Positions 13,801-24,964 of a stretch of DNA of 64,000 bases are shown in pieces (within the stretch, counting starts at the first letter, position 1; every line of letters begins with the position of its first letter). A program made the position numbers and the translations under genes. The notes under the pieces were generated by a model. That model was not told where the DNA came from. It was given only the letters and a program-made list of their open reading frames with translations, and made no database searches. The stretch is taken from contig CM055319.2 in NCBI GenBank assembly GCA_029255685.2, positions 25,887,568 through 25,951,567 of the forward strand, given 5' to 3'. The DNA is from Silene conica (taxonomy: Eukaryota > Streptophyta > Magnoliopsida > Caryophyllales > Caryophyllaceae).

Positions 13801-13820
13801 CCCCCCCCCCCCCCCCCCCC
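13801..13820 (+). repeat. C20 homopolymer
   Basis: An uninterrupted run of 20 C begins seven bases after the stop codon of the RPA-like gene, inside its presumed 3' UTR. The minus strand is a G20 run and could form quadruplexes. Run length is prone to sequencing error. Confidence 0.9.
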
Positions 13821-14855
13821 AGACTAAAAATCACTGAAACCTTATAATATTAGTTTATCTTATGCTGTTTTGGTGCATCCAGTATGCACGGATCACTCTA
13901 CTTGACCAAAATGCTTAGGATCATTGTATCCTTATATTAGTAGGTTGCGTTTTGCTGTTTTGGTGCAACTAATATGTCGAAATCAACAGATAATCTTATA
14001 ACAGGTATTGGTTTAACTGTATGTGGCACCCGGTTTGCGATTCCATCATTTCCCAGACGGATCGTATACTATATGGGTATGCAATTATAATCACTCTGTA
14101 ACCCCTTTTGACAACTTGTTATAAATCGCAACCTCTTGTTATCTTAAGCTTCTAGCGGATGTTTAAAACCCAATATATCGGTGTCCAATAATGCTCGTTT
14201 ACTGCATTGACCATTACACACTAACCAGTTATTTATAAACTAGCAGAATTTGAAATACAAACTCATTTATGAAATAACTTTGCAATTCCAACTTAGACGC
14301 TGTGACTACTTAAATAAGAGATTGTTATAAAGTACAAAAAGCGTTTTACACTAAATCACATATCATCCCGCAATAATCATCATGATTTGTGACTTAATAT
14401 AGCTAATAGGTGCAGTACGTATCAACTATATATAAATGCTTACTCTTCACGTATCTAATATCTATAATCATATATACTTGTACAATAGCTTAGACATAAT
14501 CATAAACGCCGGTAATTATCCATGTAGACTATAGAAGCAGGTTAATCATCCGATTTTACTTAGCACTTATATAACAAATACATCATCAGGTAGCGTACTA
14601 TTATAGATTGAAGATCATACAAGAACAAGCACAAATACATAATCTTGACACTGCTTTACTAGCACAAAAGGCAATATTGATATGTACTAATACTAACATT
14701 AAGATGTTGTTCTTATATGATAGATCATTACCAAAATGTTGCAGACCAAGCGATTATGCTAACATCAAAAACATGCATAACTTCAGGCATTGACGAGACA
14801 TAAAAACATAACCTTTTATAGTATAGTCATCTTACCTGTTAGTTAATTATCCAAA

Positions 14856-15362
14856 TTAACAATCAGAATCGTAGTAGCCTTCGCTTCCCGATTTCTCAAT
14901 GTAGGGTTCATACGAGCTGCTGCACCTTCTACTACGTTTCCTGTTCTTCTGCACTCTAGGCTTACGTTGCTTGATCACCTTGTAAATTGACACCACCTGC
15001 TGATCTCTCATCACCCATATTTTTTTTCCACAATTTTCCCTCACTAACCGACTTCTGTAATCTAGGTCGACCTTAGAGGTCTCCATTCCAACAAGGAATT
15101 GATTAGCCCATGCTTTACAAACCTCAGCCATATTCTTTTTGCTTGCATGATCAAGTCTGCTAAACACATTTCCTGTGCGTTCCGGCATCTCAAAAAAAGG
15201 GTGATGAGGTTTACTACCCATTACTGTCTCCTCTTCAACGGTTGTTTTATTAAACAGAGACTCAGACTTGAATTGAGCTTTTTTCCACTTAACATAATCT
15301 CCCAGGAAGTTTGGTTTATCGTCTTTGTTAATATATAACAGTTTTCCCGGACATTGTTCCAT
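14856..15362 (-). CDS. unknown F-box-like protein, copy A (168 aa)
   Basis: Single ATG-to-stop reading frame. It is clearly homologous to the plus-strand gene at 20311-20838. Shared blocks are the N-terminal C-x-G...Y/F-x-N-K-D/E-D, then DY-V/I-K/R-WKK-x-QF followed by SLF. Next is a central helix pair, VFSRLDHASKKNMAEVCKAW, that looks like a degenerate F-box, then TSK...DY, and finally a terminal YYDSD. A basic stretch (RKPRVQKNRKRSRR) near residue 135 could be a nuclear signal. I do not recognise the family. If the F-box resemblance is real it could contact SKP1, but the length and absence of any substrate-binding repeat leave that open. It lies inside the presumed Helitron, on the opposite strand to RPA. 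Confidence 0.55.
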   Translation of the reverse strand: MEQCPGKLLYINKDDKPNFLGDYVKWKKAQFKSESLFNKTTVEEETVMGSKPHHPFFEMPERTGNVFSRLDHASKKNMAEVCKAWANQFLVGMETSKVDLDYRSRLVRENCGKKIWVMRDQQVVSIYKVIKQRKPRVQKNRKRSRRCSSSYEPYIEKSGSEGYYDSDC

Positions 15363-16590
15363 TGTATGTGGGTAGATTAATTGAGTTTCTGGCTAGAAAT
15401 GGGATGATGATGAAGTCGGAAAATGTTGCGTTTGGTGTTAATGGCTGAATATGGGTGTAATTATGGTCTACAGTGGTGTCTTATCAGAATGGAGAGTGTA
15501 CACCGAAAGCAACAAAGTCGTCTTTCGATAATTGTGTAAGTAGGCGTCTAATTAAGAGTACGAATTATTCAAAATACAGCTTTAAAATGTGTTAGTAATC
15601 CAGTATTGGTACGGTTTAGCGTAAACAATTTACGTCTTGCGTAAAGTTGTTTATACAAATTATAAGCATAATACGTGTGTTGGACTAATCTATAGTAAGC
15701 CTTTGACGTAAGTACAATTGTAACGGACACGGCCATCAACGTACACACCAACACGAACAGTGATATCCATTGCAGGCTTGTAACGGATACTGTTCTAGCA
15801 CAAAAAAAAACAATTTTGTTCCTCCCTCTAACTCATTTTGTATCCATTTCATATTACCAAATATTCGTCAAAAATGTTCACCCGTCACAAGCAAGATTTA
15901 CTATATATTATATAATAACAACAATTTGTTGACAATTTAGATAGCTTATTATAACTTAATTTAAAACCGAAGTTTATAAGGTAGCTCTTAACACGTAAAT
16001 CAGCCATTTGACCTTTATTACAAATAGTTGTAGTTAATCAAGTTGTAAGAATTACGTTTCCAATAAAAGGTTGTTGTGAAGGTTGATAATAACTTAATTA
16101 AGATTAATCCTAAAAAAGATATATATTCGAATCTACTTAAGTTGAATTTCGTTACTAGCAGACACATTGCAAGATTAATTGACTTAACAATATAATTAAC
16201 CATCCGAAAGGAAATAGTTTATCTAATTGTATCGATAGGGTCGATTTTTAATTTCTTCGATATACTACACCTTCGGTTAAAATCTGTCTCTCGTTACTCT
16301 TTATTCAATCTTAATCATCAATTGATTTCCTTGTATAGCACAAATGAAGTTGCATTTGATACAGTTTAAATGCACAAATGAGCACACAAACAACTGAGAA
16401 TAAGGCATACTATATAACTAAATTTCATTTTACCAAAGTACCGCAAACTAAAATAATAATTTGAATACGTACATTATTGAATCATGTCGTAGACAATACA
16501 TGAAATAAGACGGTTAGAGAAATATGACACAGTAATTCACAACAACAACATGGTACATAAACATATTGTTGTCGATACGAATCATCATTA
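15363..16590. other. no recognisable feature
   Basis: AT-rich sequence between two minus-strand genes. It would contain the promoter of copy A and the 3' flank of the 16591-17222 gene. I see no repeat boundaries or convincing reading frame. Confidence 0.4.
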
Positions 16591-17222
16591 TCAAATGTCA
16601 TTATCGTAATCATCATCAGATGAAACATTGTCGGTGGAAGAATAATTAAGGCGGTCTGCTTGTAATTGTTGGTCGCGTAAATATTCAAGCTCTTCCTCCA
16701 TTGTAACCTCGTTGTATACGTGATAATAATGGAGGCATTCACGTGGAATGTAAAGTCTCCCAAATCCAGATAGTAGATCTAATAAAGAGTTGGGATTCAT
16801 GACGTTGAACAAACGTCGAATGATTTCAACTACTTCTTTCCTTAATTTGCGATGTTCTTCTCCTTTTGAAATGTAAGTATCTACAAACAAGAACATTTCA
16901 AAACTGATGGATTTTACCACAAAGGAAAAAAATAAGAAAAAGGAAAAAAAAAAAAAACTTTCTTTGTAAAATTAATTAAATTAGTAATAACATTACCAAT
17001 TGTTGAATTGTTCGAAACCGGTGGACTCAACACATTATGTGCGTTTCCAGCTATGATTGAGATCAACATTGACAGTAGTGGTGAACAATGTAACATATTC
17101 ATATACACTGTTTCTGGCATAACTAGATTCAAACGAGCAACAAAGTTAAGGGCATCATCTTTTATCATGTCTATGCCTCTTTGAAAATCCCTAACTTTAT
17201 CATCCCAATAAGTCATTCTCAA
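16591..17222 (-). CDS. unknown two-exon protein with acidic C-terminus
   Basis: Exon 1 runs from the ATG at 17222 (MRMTYWDDKVRDFQRGIDM...) to a gtaatg donor near 16996. Exon 2 starts after a pyrimidine-rich tract and TTTGTAG near 16881 (TYISKGEEHRKLRKEV...) and runs to the TGA at 16591. Frame is kept across the junction, giving about 170 residues. The protein is helical-looking with no transmembrane segment or catalytic motif I can name, and it ends in a Ser/Asp-rich tail (SSDDDYDNDI). The neighbouring F-box-like copies also end in acidic YYDSD tails, which may be coincidence. It could be a captured host gene or an element-encoded protein. Expression is unproven. Confidence 0.45.
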
Positions 17223-18905
17223 ATACTCTTAATTTGGTACACCAACAAATGATATAAGAGTTAAAAAAAAAAAAAATTGGATGTGATAATTTGTGACCTA
17301 TAATAAAAAATAATTTGTTGGATGTGAATTTGATGAAAAATGTTAATATTATTACTTATTTATATAGACAAAAACCACTTTTCCAATCTCATCAGTAATC
17401 TGAATAGACCAATCATAATAAAGCAGTTGAGATATCCTTTATTCAACCTTATCCAATCTTGTGTTGTTGTAACTCGGAATATTATTGAGCTTATTTACTA
17501 ACGTAATGAATTGTATACTTTATTCATGTGTTAGATTTATTTACGTAATTTAAGTTTACGTGTTCAATTTATAATTTAATCAGTTTAATTTAAGTGTTAT
17601 AAATCATCACTTATCTATGTACTCTTTTGTTTCAATTTTATTCAACTGCGAAATTTAAAAGCTCATTGGAGAACGATATCTAATATAGTAGATAAAAATT
17701 TACAAGTAAAACGAACAGTAATTTTGTCAAAATATGTCAACTATTAATAACTATTTGTAGAAAGAAGAATTATCGTATACCTATTTTTACAAATAACAAA
17801 CTATGTTTTAATTATTACAGGAATAGAGCTTTACATAAAGAAGAAATAACCCAAAAAATCATTACCAAAGTTTATATAATTCCGAATATATAACGTCATC
17901 ACAATAAAATGCCACAAATTTACACATTTCTCACTTATAGGCTATAGCGTTGTGTGTGTTCATACTCACAATTCCGCTAATTGTTTTGATCCTCAACTTT
18001 ACGCATATTCATATCCATTGTTATAATTTTTCAAACCTCTTCATTTCCTCTTCCTTCAAGTTTCACCCAGTATGTACCTTATGATTTGATATGCTTTAAC
18101 GTCTTGTATATTTATTATAAATACCAAACTAAATTAAGTTACTATGTACACTAACGGTGAGTCAATGTGCAAATAAGGAGTTCTTTCTATTTATCCTACC
18201 TATTTACCTTATATATTTCCGTAAATGATTTTAGACGTGTAACAATCTTCTGATTATGGAGTTTGAAATACTAATGAGGTAATTTATACCGGGTTTTATT
18301 TTGATGGATTGTGCATAAGCAAACGTATAGAGAATCCGTTTATTTAAAAGGTGGTATTTTAATGAATTTCACTTCATCTGTCATTGCTTCCTCACACAAT
18401 CTATATATCCTGACCGGTGAAAGCAAGCCTCATGAAGGGGTCGATTTAGAAGTCGATTAACTCCACCTTGGAGCACGAATTGACACCCAAATCCATTAGC
18501 TCAATCCTGGTTAACCTTGTTTTGGGGTGGTTAAGCGTACCGGTATAACAATAATAATTTTTACGGGATTCCGGAGATTCAAAACTTTTAATAAACGAAA
18601 TGTCCTCTCAAAATTCTAACTATTATAAACATCCTGGTTGGTAGCCTAAATGCATTTTCACAAACCTACGTTTTAGACAAACATAATACTTCAACTCTCT
18701 ATATCTCCATTCTTTTCCAATTCTCCATCTTTTTCTCAAATATCTCTGAAAGGAAACATCCAGTTTAGATCAATCTCGAATACGGGATCACGAGGACGAA
18801 CGAATGTGAGATCGATAACCTGTAGCCACCATTCACCATCAAACGGAAAGACGCTCGTCACAAAAACACGGCAGCACCTCTCCTACATCCATTTACTACT
18901 TTTAA
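17223..18905. other. intergenic, ending in a possible spliced leader
   Basis: AT-rich with no reading frame. From about 18690 the sequence becomes CT-rich like a plant 5' UTR, and a good splice donor (aaagtaagt) lies at about 18906. With the acceptor at about 20300 this would give the copy B gene at 20311 a 1.4-kb leader intron. This is inferred from splice signals alone. Confidence 0.35.
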
Positions 18906-19204
18906 AGTAAGTATTGAATACTTTAATCTATTCAATCATAGATAGTATATTGACTAATTAAATGAATTGTGCATAAATTTATATTTGTTACATTGAGACT
19001 ATTAGATATGCAGTCACCTGATTTGTAATAGATTTTATCTTGAAAAAATGGTTTAGTTGCGAAACTAGAACAAGGTTAATTAGTATGATTGAAATTAGTG
19101 GTAACTGGTTCTGTTCCGCGTGAATCAAGCGTTTAGGTATTGTCGATTTCCTTAGCTATTACATTACAATGTGGTTAATTGTTGTAGATAATAGTATTGT
19201 GATA

Positions 19205-19640
19205 GCTGTAGTAGTATCCCTCAAACTTCCTTAAATTTGGGTGTTTATGACTTCCCTGTGATTTCATATTTTTCGATCTGTTAGTCAGTCACTTGAAGTT
19301 TCTGATTCTTTAATTGTCATGTTAAACAAATGATGGAGACGAGGGTAGTATATAGTGGAATGATGAAAACTGTAATAGTACCCATCGCATTTGCTGAAAT
19401 CTGGCCATTTATGACTTCTCTGTGATTTTGTATTTTCCGCTCTTTCGGTTAATCACTTTAAGTTCCTGGTTCTCGACTTGTCATGACAAGAAACCGATGG
19501 AAACAGAGATAGTAGATAATAGAATTATGAACGTTGTATTAGTATACCTCAAACTTCCTCAGCTTTGGGATTTTGTGGCTTCTCCGTGTTTTTCAATTTT
19601 TAGTTCATTGAGTTTATTGCTTTAAGTTTTAGCTTCTCGA
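19205..19640 (+). repeat. degenerate tandem repeat, about 165-bp period, three copies
   Basis: Three diverged copies begin near 19208, 19377 and 19540. Each contains a block like ttatgacttctctgtgattt, followed by 'tttaagtt...ctcgac'-like sequence and a 'tagtagataatag'-like tract. They lie in the presumed leader intron of the gene at 20311. Divergence indicates an old duplication. Confidence 0.6.
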
Positions 19641-20102
19641 CATATAATGGTGGTGTTTTAATGCATGGGACATGCGCGTCGGATAAAAATATAGGACCAG
19701 ACAATAGAACAAAGATAAAAGAAGGTGATAGTCTAAGGATATGAAGGTCGAGTAGAGCTTACAACCTTCACTGTCGTCTGCCTAATTGCTACTTTTACAA
19801 GGTGTTACAGTGTCTCTTACATAGTCTTATTGTAGTTGATTTCCACGATTGCAATTGCGACACAACTGTGAGAAGAGATAGCTCACTTTGTGAGGCCAAA
19901 GGAGGTCTACTTGTTAGTCTTGTTAGCATTATGCTAGATGTGCAGGTAATTATATACACATGAATATTTGCGACTGGCGTGCAAATATCACGCTCAACGC
20001 TACACCTACTGCACCCATAATGAACTAAAGTATCATTGACGAATCTAACATTGAATAATTAACTAGTGAAGTTTTAGAATGGTTGAAGCTTATGCCATGT
20101 GG

Positions 20103-20189
20103 TTTCATGTCATGCAGATATCATACCTCTGATTAGTAGCAGACATTTCATGTCATGCAGATAGCATACCTCTGATCAGTAGCAGTCAA
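20103..20189 (+). repeat. 43-bp tandem duplication
   Basis: Two adjacent copies starting tttcatgtcatgcagata differ at only a few bases. Each copy contains catgcag, a possible splice acceptor, upstream of the ATG at 20311. Confidence 0.8.
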
Positions 20190-20310
20190 ATAACAAAAAA
20201 AATAAACCAATATGACATCATGCATAAACCCAGCATTTATCTAAGCCATAACTGTTTTATTCTGTTTTAAGTCTATAACTTCAATGTATAGTTTTTGCAG
20301 CTAAATAGGT

Positions 20311-20838
20311 ATGCCTCCCTGTAAGGGTGTTGTTTACTTTAACAAAGAAGACATGCGTGAGTTTGAGAATGACTACATACGATGGAAAAAGGAGCAGTTC
20401 AGATTTAAATCATTGTTCAAGACAAAATATGTGCTACAAGAGACGACAGTAGGCAATCGAAATAACCATCTATTGCTCAGTTCTGATGAGTTAATGACCA
20501 GCATTTTTGAAAGACTCAGTCATGAGGACAAACGTAGTATGTCTGAAGCGTGCAGAGAGTGGGCTTCTTTATTTGCATATGGAAAAGATACATCTAAGAT
20601 GGCAGCTGATTATAAGAGTCAGGTGAAGAGTGAACGAAGGGATGGGTTAATAGTCAGGTCAAGGGGGGATCGTGTGTTTTCTATCCAATGTAGCTGTCTT
20701 GATTTACCGACCAAAGAAGCAAGGTATATCTATCATGTTTGTATAGAGGGAAACAGAGACATGGATGATGTCACTGTTCATGACGATGACCCTTTTAATA
20801 TATGGTCAGAAGATGAGGCGTACTACGATTCAGATTAG
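20311..20838 (+). CDS. unknown F-box-like protein, copy B (175 aa)
   Basis: Complete frame whose ATG sits ten bases after a strong acceptor (tttttgcag), so a spliced leader is likely. It is homologous to copy A at 14856-15362 over its length. Shared motifs include FNKED, DYIRWKKEQF, SLF, IFERLSHEDKRSMSEACREW (an F-box-like helix pair, residues about 70-90), TSK...DY, and the terminal YYDSD. The C-terminal third differs: copy A is basic there, while copy B is acidic (DDVTVHDDD, then SEDEAYYDSD). Conservation of both ends despite heavy divergence suggests selection at some time. Function is unknown, and it could be a captured gene fragment amplified by Helitrons. Confidence 0.6.
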   Translation: MPPCKGVVYFNKEDMREFENDYIRWKKEQFRFKSLFKTKYVLQETTVGNRNNHLLLSSDELMTSIFERLSHEDKRSMSEACREWASLFAYGKDTSKMAADYKSQVKSERRDGLIVRSRGDRVFSIQCSCLDLPTKEARYIYHVCIEGNRDMDDVTVHDDDPFNIWSEDEAYYDSD

Positions 20839-21438
20839 TAAGTCAAACGCACTAGGTTTAATGCAATAATGTTGAATTGTAAGCTGAACTAATGTAGACC
20901 AAAAACTCTTAATTGAAGCTTTTCTTAAATGACACCGAAAAAAATGGGTATAAACATGTTACATATTATCGTATATTAAATTGTGTCGAGATTTAGTACA
21001 TTCAAATATGCTAAACTTGTGTTAAATTTATATTGTGCATTTGTTCTTCAATTATAAACTCCTGTTTTGTAAGGGTAGGTTATTATCTATAGTAATTCTT
21101 TAAATTGGTACGTTCGAAGTAATCGATCAATTTGAATAAGTCATAGTTCAATATTGAAGGAGAAAGACATTTTAAGATTGTAAGCCGACATTTGTTATAA
21201 ATATGGTTTTATCAAGACAATTTCTCCATTACATATATATCTTAGTTATGATCACATAATTTATACGAAGTACCTGATAGATGTACTATATCATTATAAT
21301 CAAATATGCAAAATTATTTTTTGATAAAAATAATTCCACATTAGATTATCACCCCAGATGGATATGACATAAACAAATGACTGAACTATGTTAAAATTAC
21401 GAATATCAAATTAATTATGGGTTACGTTCATTGGAAGT
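20839..21438. other. Helitron 3' subterminal region
   Basis: AT-rich sequence between copy B and the terminal hairpin, with no reading frame. It fits the non-coding 3' end of a Helitron. Confidence 0.4.
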
Positions 21439-21457
21439 CCACGCGCATCGCGCGCGG
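21439..21457 (+). repeat. Helitron 3' terminal hairpin
   Basis: The sequence ccacgcgcatcgcgcgcgg folds as an eight-position stem (one A-C mismatch) with a 3-base loop. Together with CTAG at 22249-22252 it makes a standard Helitron 3' end. Without the solo LTR, the CTAG would lie eight bases after the stem. Confidence 0.75.
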
Positions 21458-21463
21458 AGTAAT

Positions 21464-22241
21464 TGTTGGAAATGATGGCTGGGAAAGCCAAAAGCAAAAG
21501 CAAAGCTTTTTCTATGCCACATCGGTGGATTTCCCCCCTCCCCTTTGGTTTATATTAACTTTTGTACTTCACTAGTTAATTGTGTGGACCAAAGAGGCTT
21601 TTGTTGGGATTGTTGGGCTTGTGGGTTTGGGTCCAAACACACACGCGCGCGCACGCGCCGGCTCGGCTCGGGCTCGGGCTCGGGTTTGGGTAGAGCACCT
21701 GCGGTGCGGGCCAACGGCCCTATTTTACCTTTTCCTTTTTTGGCCCGTGTGTGAATTGGCTACATTCAATGTATCTGATTGTGTGAGCAGCTGTTTCAGC
21801 TAGTCAAACGGAGTTATTCCTGCTTCCGCTTTTCAGGCCTTGATTGCTTCTTTTGTGGAGCAGTTTTTGGCTCCCCCTGCTGCTCTATTTTACTATAAAT
21901 AGAGCAGCCTAGCTCATTCAGAAAACACACTCTCATCTCACATCTCCTCTTCTCGTCTTCTTCTCTTCTCTCTTATAAATTCTGGGTAAAGCAAATAAAA
22001 TCGTTTCAGGTCTTCCAGTCTTGAGTGGGCAAGACTGTAAGGCAGCAGTAGTGTAATCCTTGGGGAACTACCGGTCATCGCTGATCGCCACCTCGGTCGT
22101 ACCGGAAATATAGTTTTCAAGGCAGTGGTCTTACCACGTCACTACCTTCTCTCGGTATTTCTACAATTCTGATTTTCGTTACTGCATTTTTCGTACCTTT
22201 AGAATTACAGTTATCTCTGAGCTCTGTAATTCAATCCAACA
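21464..22241 (+). repeat. copia-type solo LTR (778 bp) inside the Helitron terminus
   Basis: Starts TGTTGGAAATGATGG and ends AATCCAACA, flanked by GTAAT (21459-21463) and GTAAC (22242-22246), a 5-bp duplication with one change. A TATA box (actataaatagag) is at about 21892, followed by a CT-rich leader. No primer site or internal region follows. The CG-rich tract at 21640-21690 belongs to the LTR. Confidence 0.8.
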
Positions 22242-22252
22242 GTAACAACTAG

Positions 22253-23053
22253 TGCATAAAAATGACAAAAAAATGTCAAACTTTACTTATAAATACTACT
22301 CGGTAGTCCGTAGCATGTAGTCCAATAGCGTAAAAGAAGGGTTAAGTTAGAAAAGTAACGAAGAAAAGTAGAGTCAATGCTTCCCGAATTTTGACGACAT
22401 CCAATTACAGTAACGAAAGAAATAATGTCAAATAGCACAGTACTACTACTACTACTACGTGTGGAATTGTATAATTGTATTAAGACATGAGATGATGAAA
22501 GGAAGTTGGCAGTGGAAAAAGGGCAACTTCTATGGCCACAATCCTTTTTCATCATATCTCCCTTTTTCTTCCTTTCTCTTACGTTTAGTCAACCCCATCT
22601 CAATCAAAACAAACCACAAATTATTTTCTTTTTCTTTTCAAAATAAATCTAAACTAGGAAAACCGATCAAAAATATCTGATTTGATAACCGATCCAACAC
22701 CGAATTGAGTAACTTGAATAATATCCGGAACCCGACCCAGTCCGGATCAAACCGAAACTAAACCGACTTCAATAATAACCGAACCCGGCCGATTCATCTA
22801 AGTTGATAGACCTAAATCATAGTTACTTATTTTCCCATAAAAATATTCATATTTTAAGTAATGTTTGCATTAGCTCTTTATTATTAATGCTACTAGTTTT
22901 ACTCCCGTGTAAAAAATGCACAGGCTTAATTTTATTAAATTAAAAAATAAATACGAAGGTGGATATATTTTAAAAAAGTATTATTTAATATTATAGTTAT
23001 GTCGATGTAAAATGTATAAATAATCTACGTAGTATACGCTTAACTTAAAAGTA
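22253..23053. other. no recognisable gene; degraded sequence
   Basis: AT-rich DNA between the Helitron end and the hAT element, with a short CTA microsatellite near 22440. At 22685-22800 a run of 'aaccgaaccc'-like sequence recalls degraded short transposons but has no borders I can define. Confidence 0.4.
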
Positions 23054-23863
23054 TATAAAAACAGTGGCGGATGCAGAATTTTGACGTAGGGTGGGCACAA
23101 ATTTTTTCCCGACAAAAAATTTCTTTAATTTATAACGCAATTTTTTGTTTTGAATTTTGTTCTAGAATATTATGGTATAATGTTTAAAATGAAACGAAAG
23201 AAAAATCTCAATGGATGTTTTTAACCTTACAGAATAAAGAATTGAATATATTCTTAAGAATAACAATATATATTGGTACAAATGTTTCAATCTCAGTAAC
23301 AGTTTCTTCCATCCATATTCTATCACTAACAATATACGGCTTTAGTTTCTTCAAGTTATGAGCAACTTGATTTCCACTAATATTGTGTTATTTTTGTGGC
23401 GAATTTTATAAAAGAATAATTTGACAAGTATATTTAATAACCGAATCGCGAAAGATCGTCGACGTTTTGCGAAAAATCGTCGACGTTTTTTAAACAAATT
23501 ACCAACACTACCCTTTCACCCTCACACTCTCATTGAAATTTTGAAAAATAAAAACACCCTCCCTCCACCGAGAACACCACCCCACCACGTCGCCACCCAC
23601 CGCCGAGGACCCCCACAGTCGTCGCCACCCACCGCCGAGGACAACCACCACCGCCACCAAGCACCACCAAGGGTTAGTTGTTTTGTTAGTTGTTTTTTTA
23701 AAATTATTTAGATTTAGTTGTAGTTTTAGTTTTATTGTTAGTTGTTTATGCTATTGTTGTTAGTATTGTTGTTGTTAGCATTGTTGTTGTTGTTAGCATT
23801 GTTGTTGTTGTAAGTTGGGATTGTAGCATCGAAAACAAGTAAATCAGATTGAGGGAGGGGTGA

Positions 23864-24141
23864 GGGACGTGTGGTTTGCACGTTGGTGGTGGGTAGGGAC
23901 GTGCAAATGGCACGTCCATGGTTGGTAGGGACGTGCAAATGGCACGTCCATGGTTGGTCGGGACGTGTGAATCACACGTCCATGGGTGGTCGGGACGTGT
24001 GAACCACACGTCCATGGATGGTCGGGACGTGTGAACCACACGTCTATAGATGGTAGGGACGTGTAGTTCACACGTCTAATGGGGGAAGGGACGTGTGAAC
24101 AACACATCTAGGTGGGGTTGGGACGTGTAGTTCACATGTCC
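23864..24141 (+). repeat. left ACGTCC palindrome array, nine units of about 32 bp
   Basis: Nine direct units each contain GGGACGTG, six or so variable bases, then CACGTCC or a variant, followed by a linker such as catggttggt. Most units are themselves palindromic, for example GGACGTGTGAACCACACGTC. The array lies between the left terminal repeat and the acceptor of the ORF at 24212. Reading frames across it (histidine/proline-rich, minus strand) are artefacts of the repeat. Confidence 0.9.
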
Positions 24142-24211
24142 CTCATGGTTCGGGTTTTTTTTACGTTCTAACCGTATGTTTTCAATTTTAATTCTTTAAA
24201 TTTTTTCAGGA

Positions 24212-24643
24212 ATGGCAAACATGCCGTTGAACGATGAAACCTGGCTTTCACAACGGATTGCAGAAGCTGAGACAGATCTCGCAAGCCCTGCAGCGCAAAA
24301 CCTGATGGTGAAAGAGTCTCTTGAACATCAACGCGACTACTGGATCAAGAGGCGTGACGCAGTCCGGTTAGTTAACGAAGCTGCTAGTTCGTACCCTCGA
24401 CGTCCTGACACTCGCCGCCTTGCTGAAGCGAGAAACATGATACGTCTTGAACCCCCGGTCTTATCTCAACAGGCAATGCATGTGTATTGCAAGATTATGG
24501 ACGTCATTAGAATGTTTGAAGAGAATCACCCCGACGTTAGCGGTTCTCCTGAGATGCGTGGTTGGTGGAAGTTTGAGAAGATTTTTTTAAAGATAACCGG
24601 GGTTATCCCTCCGTATTTTTCGTTTTGGGCCAATGAGGTCTGA
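24212..24643 (+). CDS. MULE accessory protein of unknown function (143 aa)
   Basis: The ATG lies two bases after a good acceptor (ttttttcagga), pointing to an upstream leader exon near the left terminal repeat, perhaps the CCACC-rich stretch at about 23540-23670 that ends in a ggttag donor. The protein is helical and charged (MANMPLNDETWLSQRIAEAE...), with RRPDTRRLAEARNM near the middle and an aromatic C-terminal part (RGWWKFEKIFLKITG, then PYFSFWANEV). There is no zinc finger, protease or transmembrane motif. It is transcribed towards the transposase gene. It might be a DNA-binding or anti-silencing partner like other MULE second genes, but nothing in the sequence proves that. Confidence 0.55.
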   Translation: MANMPLNDETWLSQRIAEAETDLASPAAQNLMVKESLEHQRDYWIKRRDAVRLVNEAASSYPRRPDTRRLAEARNMIRLEPPVLSQQAMHVYCKIMDVIRMFEENHPDVSGSPEMRGWWKFEKIFLKITGVIPPYFSFWANEV

Positions 24644-24665
24644 AGGATTGGATGTACTAGTTAAT

Positions 24666-24810
24666 AATGAAATCGCTTTGTTTGTTTGAACGTTTTTAAT
24701 TTGATAACTGTTATCTTTGTAATTTGTTTCACAATGAAATCGCTTTGTTTGTTTGAACGTTTTTAATTTGATAACTGTTATCTTTGTAATTTGTTTCACA
24801 GTGAAATCGC
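24666..24810 (+). repeat. 67-bp tandem repeat, two copies plus a partial third
   Basis: Units beginning aatgaaatcgctttgtttg start at 24666 and 24733, and a partial one at about 24800. They occupy the space between the converging ORFs and could be shared 3' UTR/terminator sequence. A second short repeat (caacctaaagaatacaaata) follows at 24891-24970. Confidence 0.85.
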
Positions 24811-24964
24811 GATTATAATGAACATGAAAATCATTCGAAAAACGGTAACATTTTGAAATTTGAAATCACAACAGTTACATTTAAATATTACAACCTAAAG
24901 AATACAAATAAATCTCAACCTAAATAATACAAATATATCACAACCTAAAGAATACAAATAAATC

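Larger units (their letters stand above)
5324..22252 (+). mobile_element. Helitron, 3' portion, with nested LTR insertions
   Basis: Evidence for a plus-strand Helitron: a Rep/helicase relic (5606-6840), an RPA70-like gene (7975-13793) as in many plant Helitrons, and a 3' terminus. The terminus is a GC-rich hairpin (21439-21457) followed, once a solo LTR and one copy of its duplication are subtracted, by eight bases and CTAG (22249-22252) with T as the next base. The 5' TC end is not in the window because a gypsy LTR abuts at 5323. Three further small genes lie inside. It is inferred, not shown, that 13.8-21.4 kb belongs to the same unit as the Rep/RPA part. Confidence 0.7.

Noticed and set aside
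23738..24107. Minus-strand ORFs with repeated histidine/proline phrases
   Set aside because: They are translations of the ACGTCC array in several frames, not proteins.
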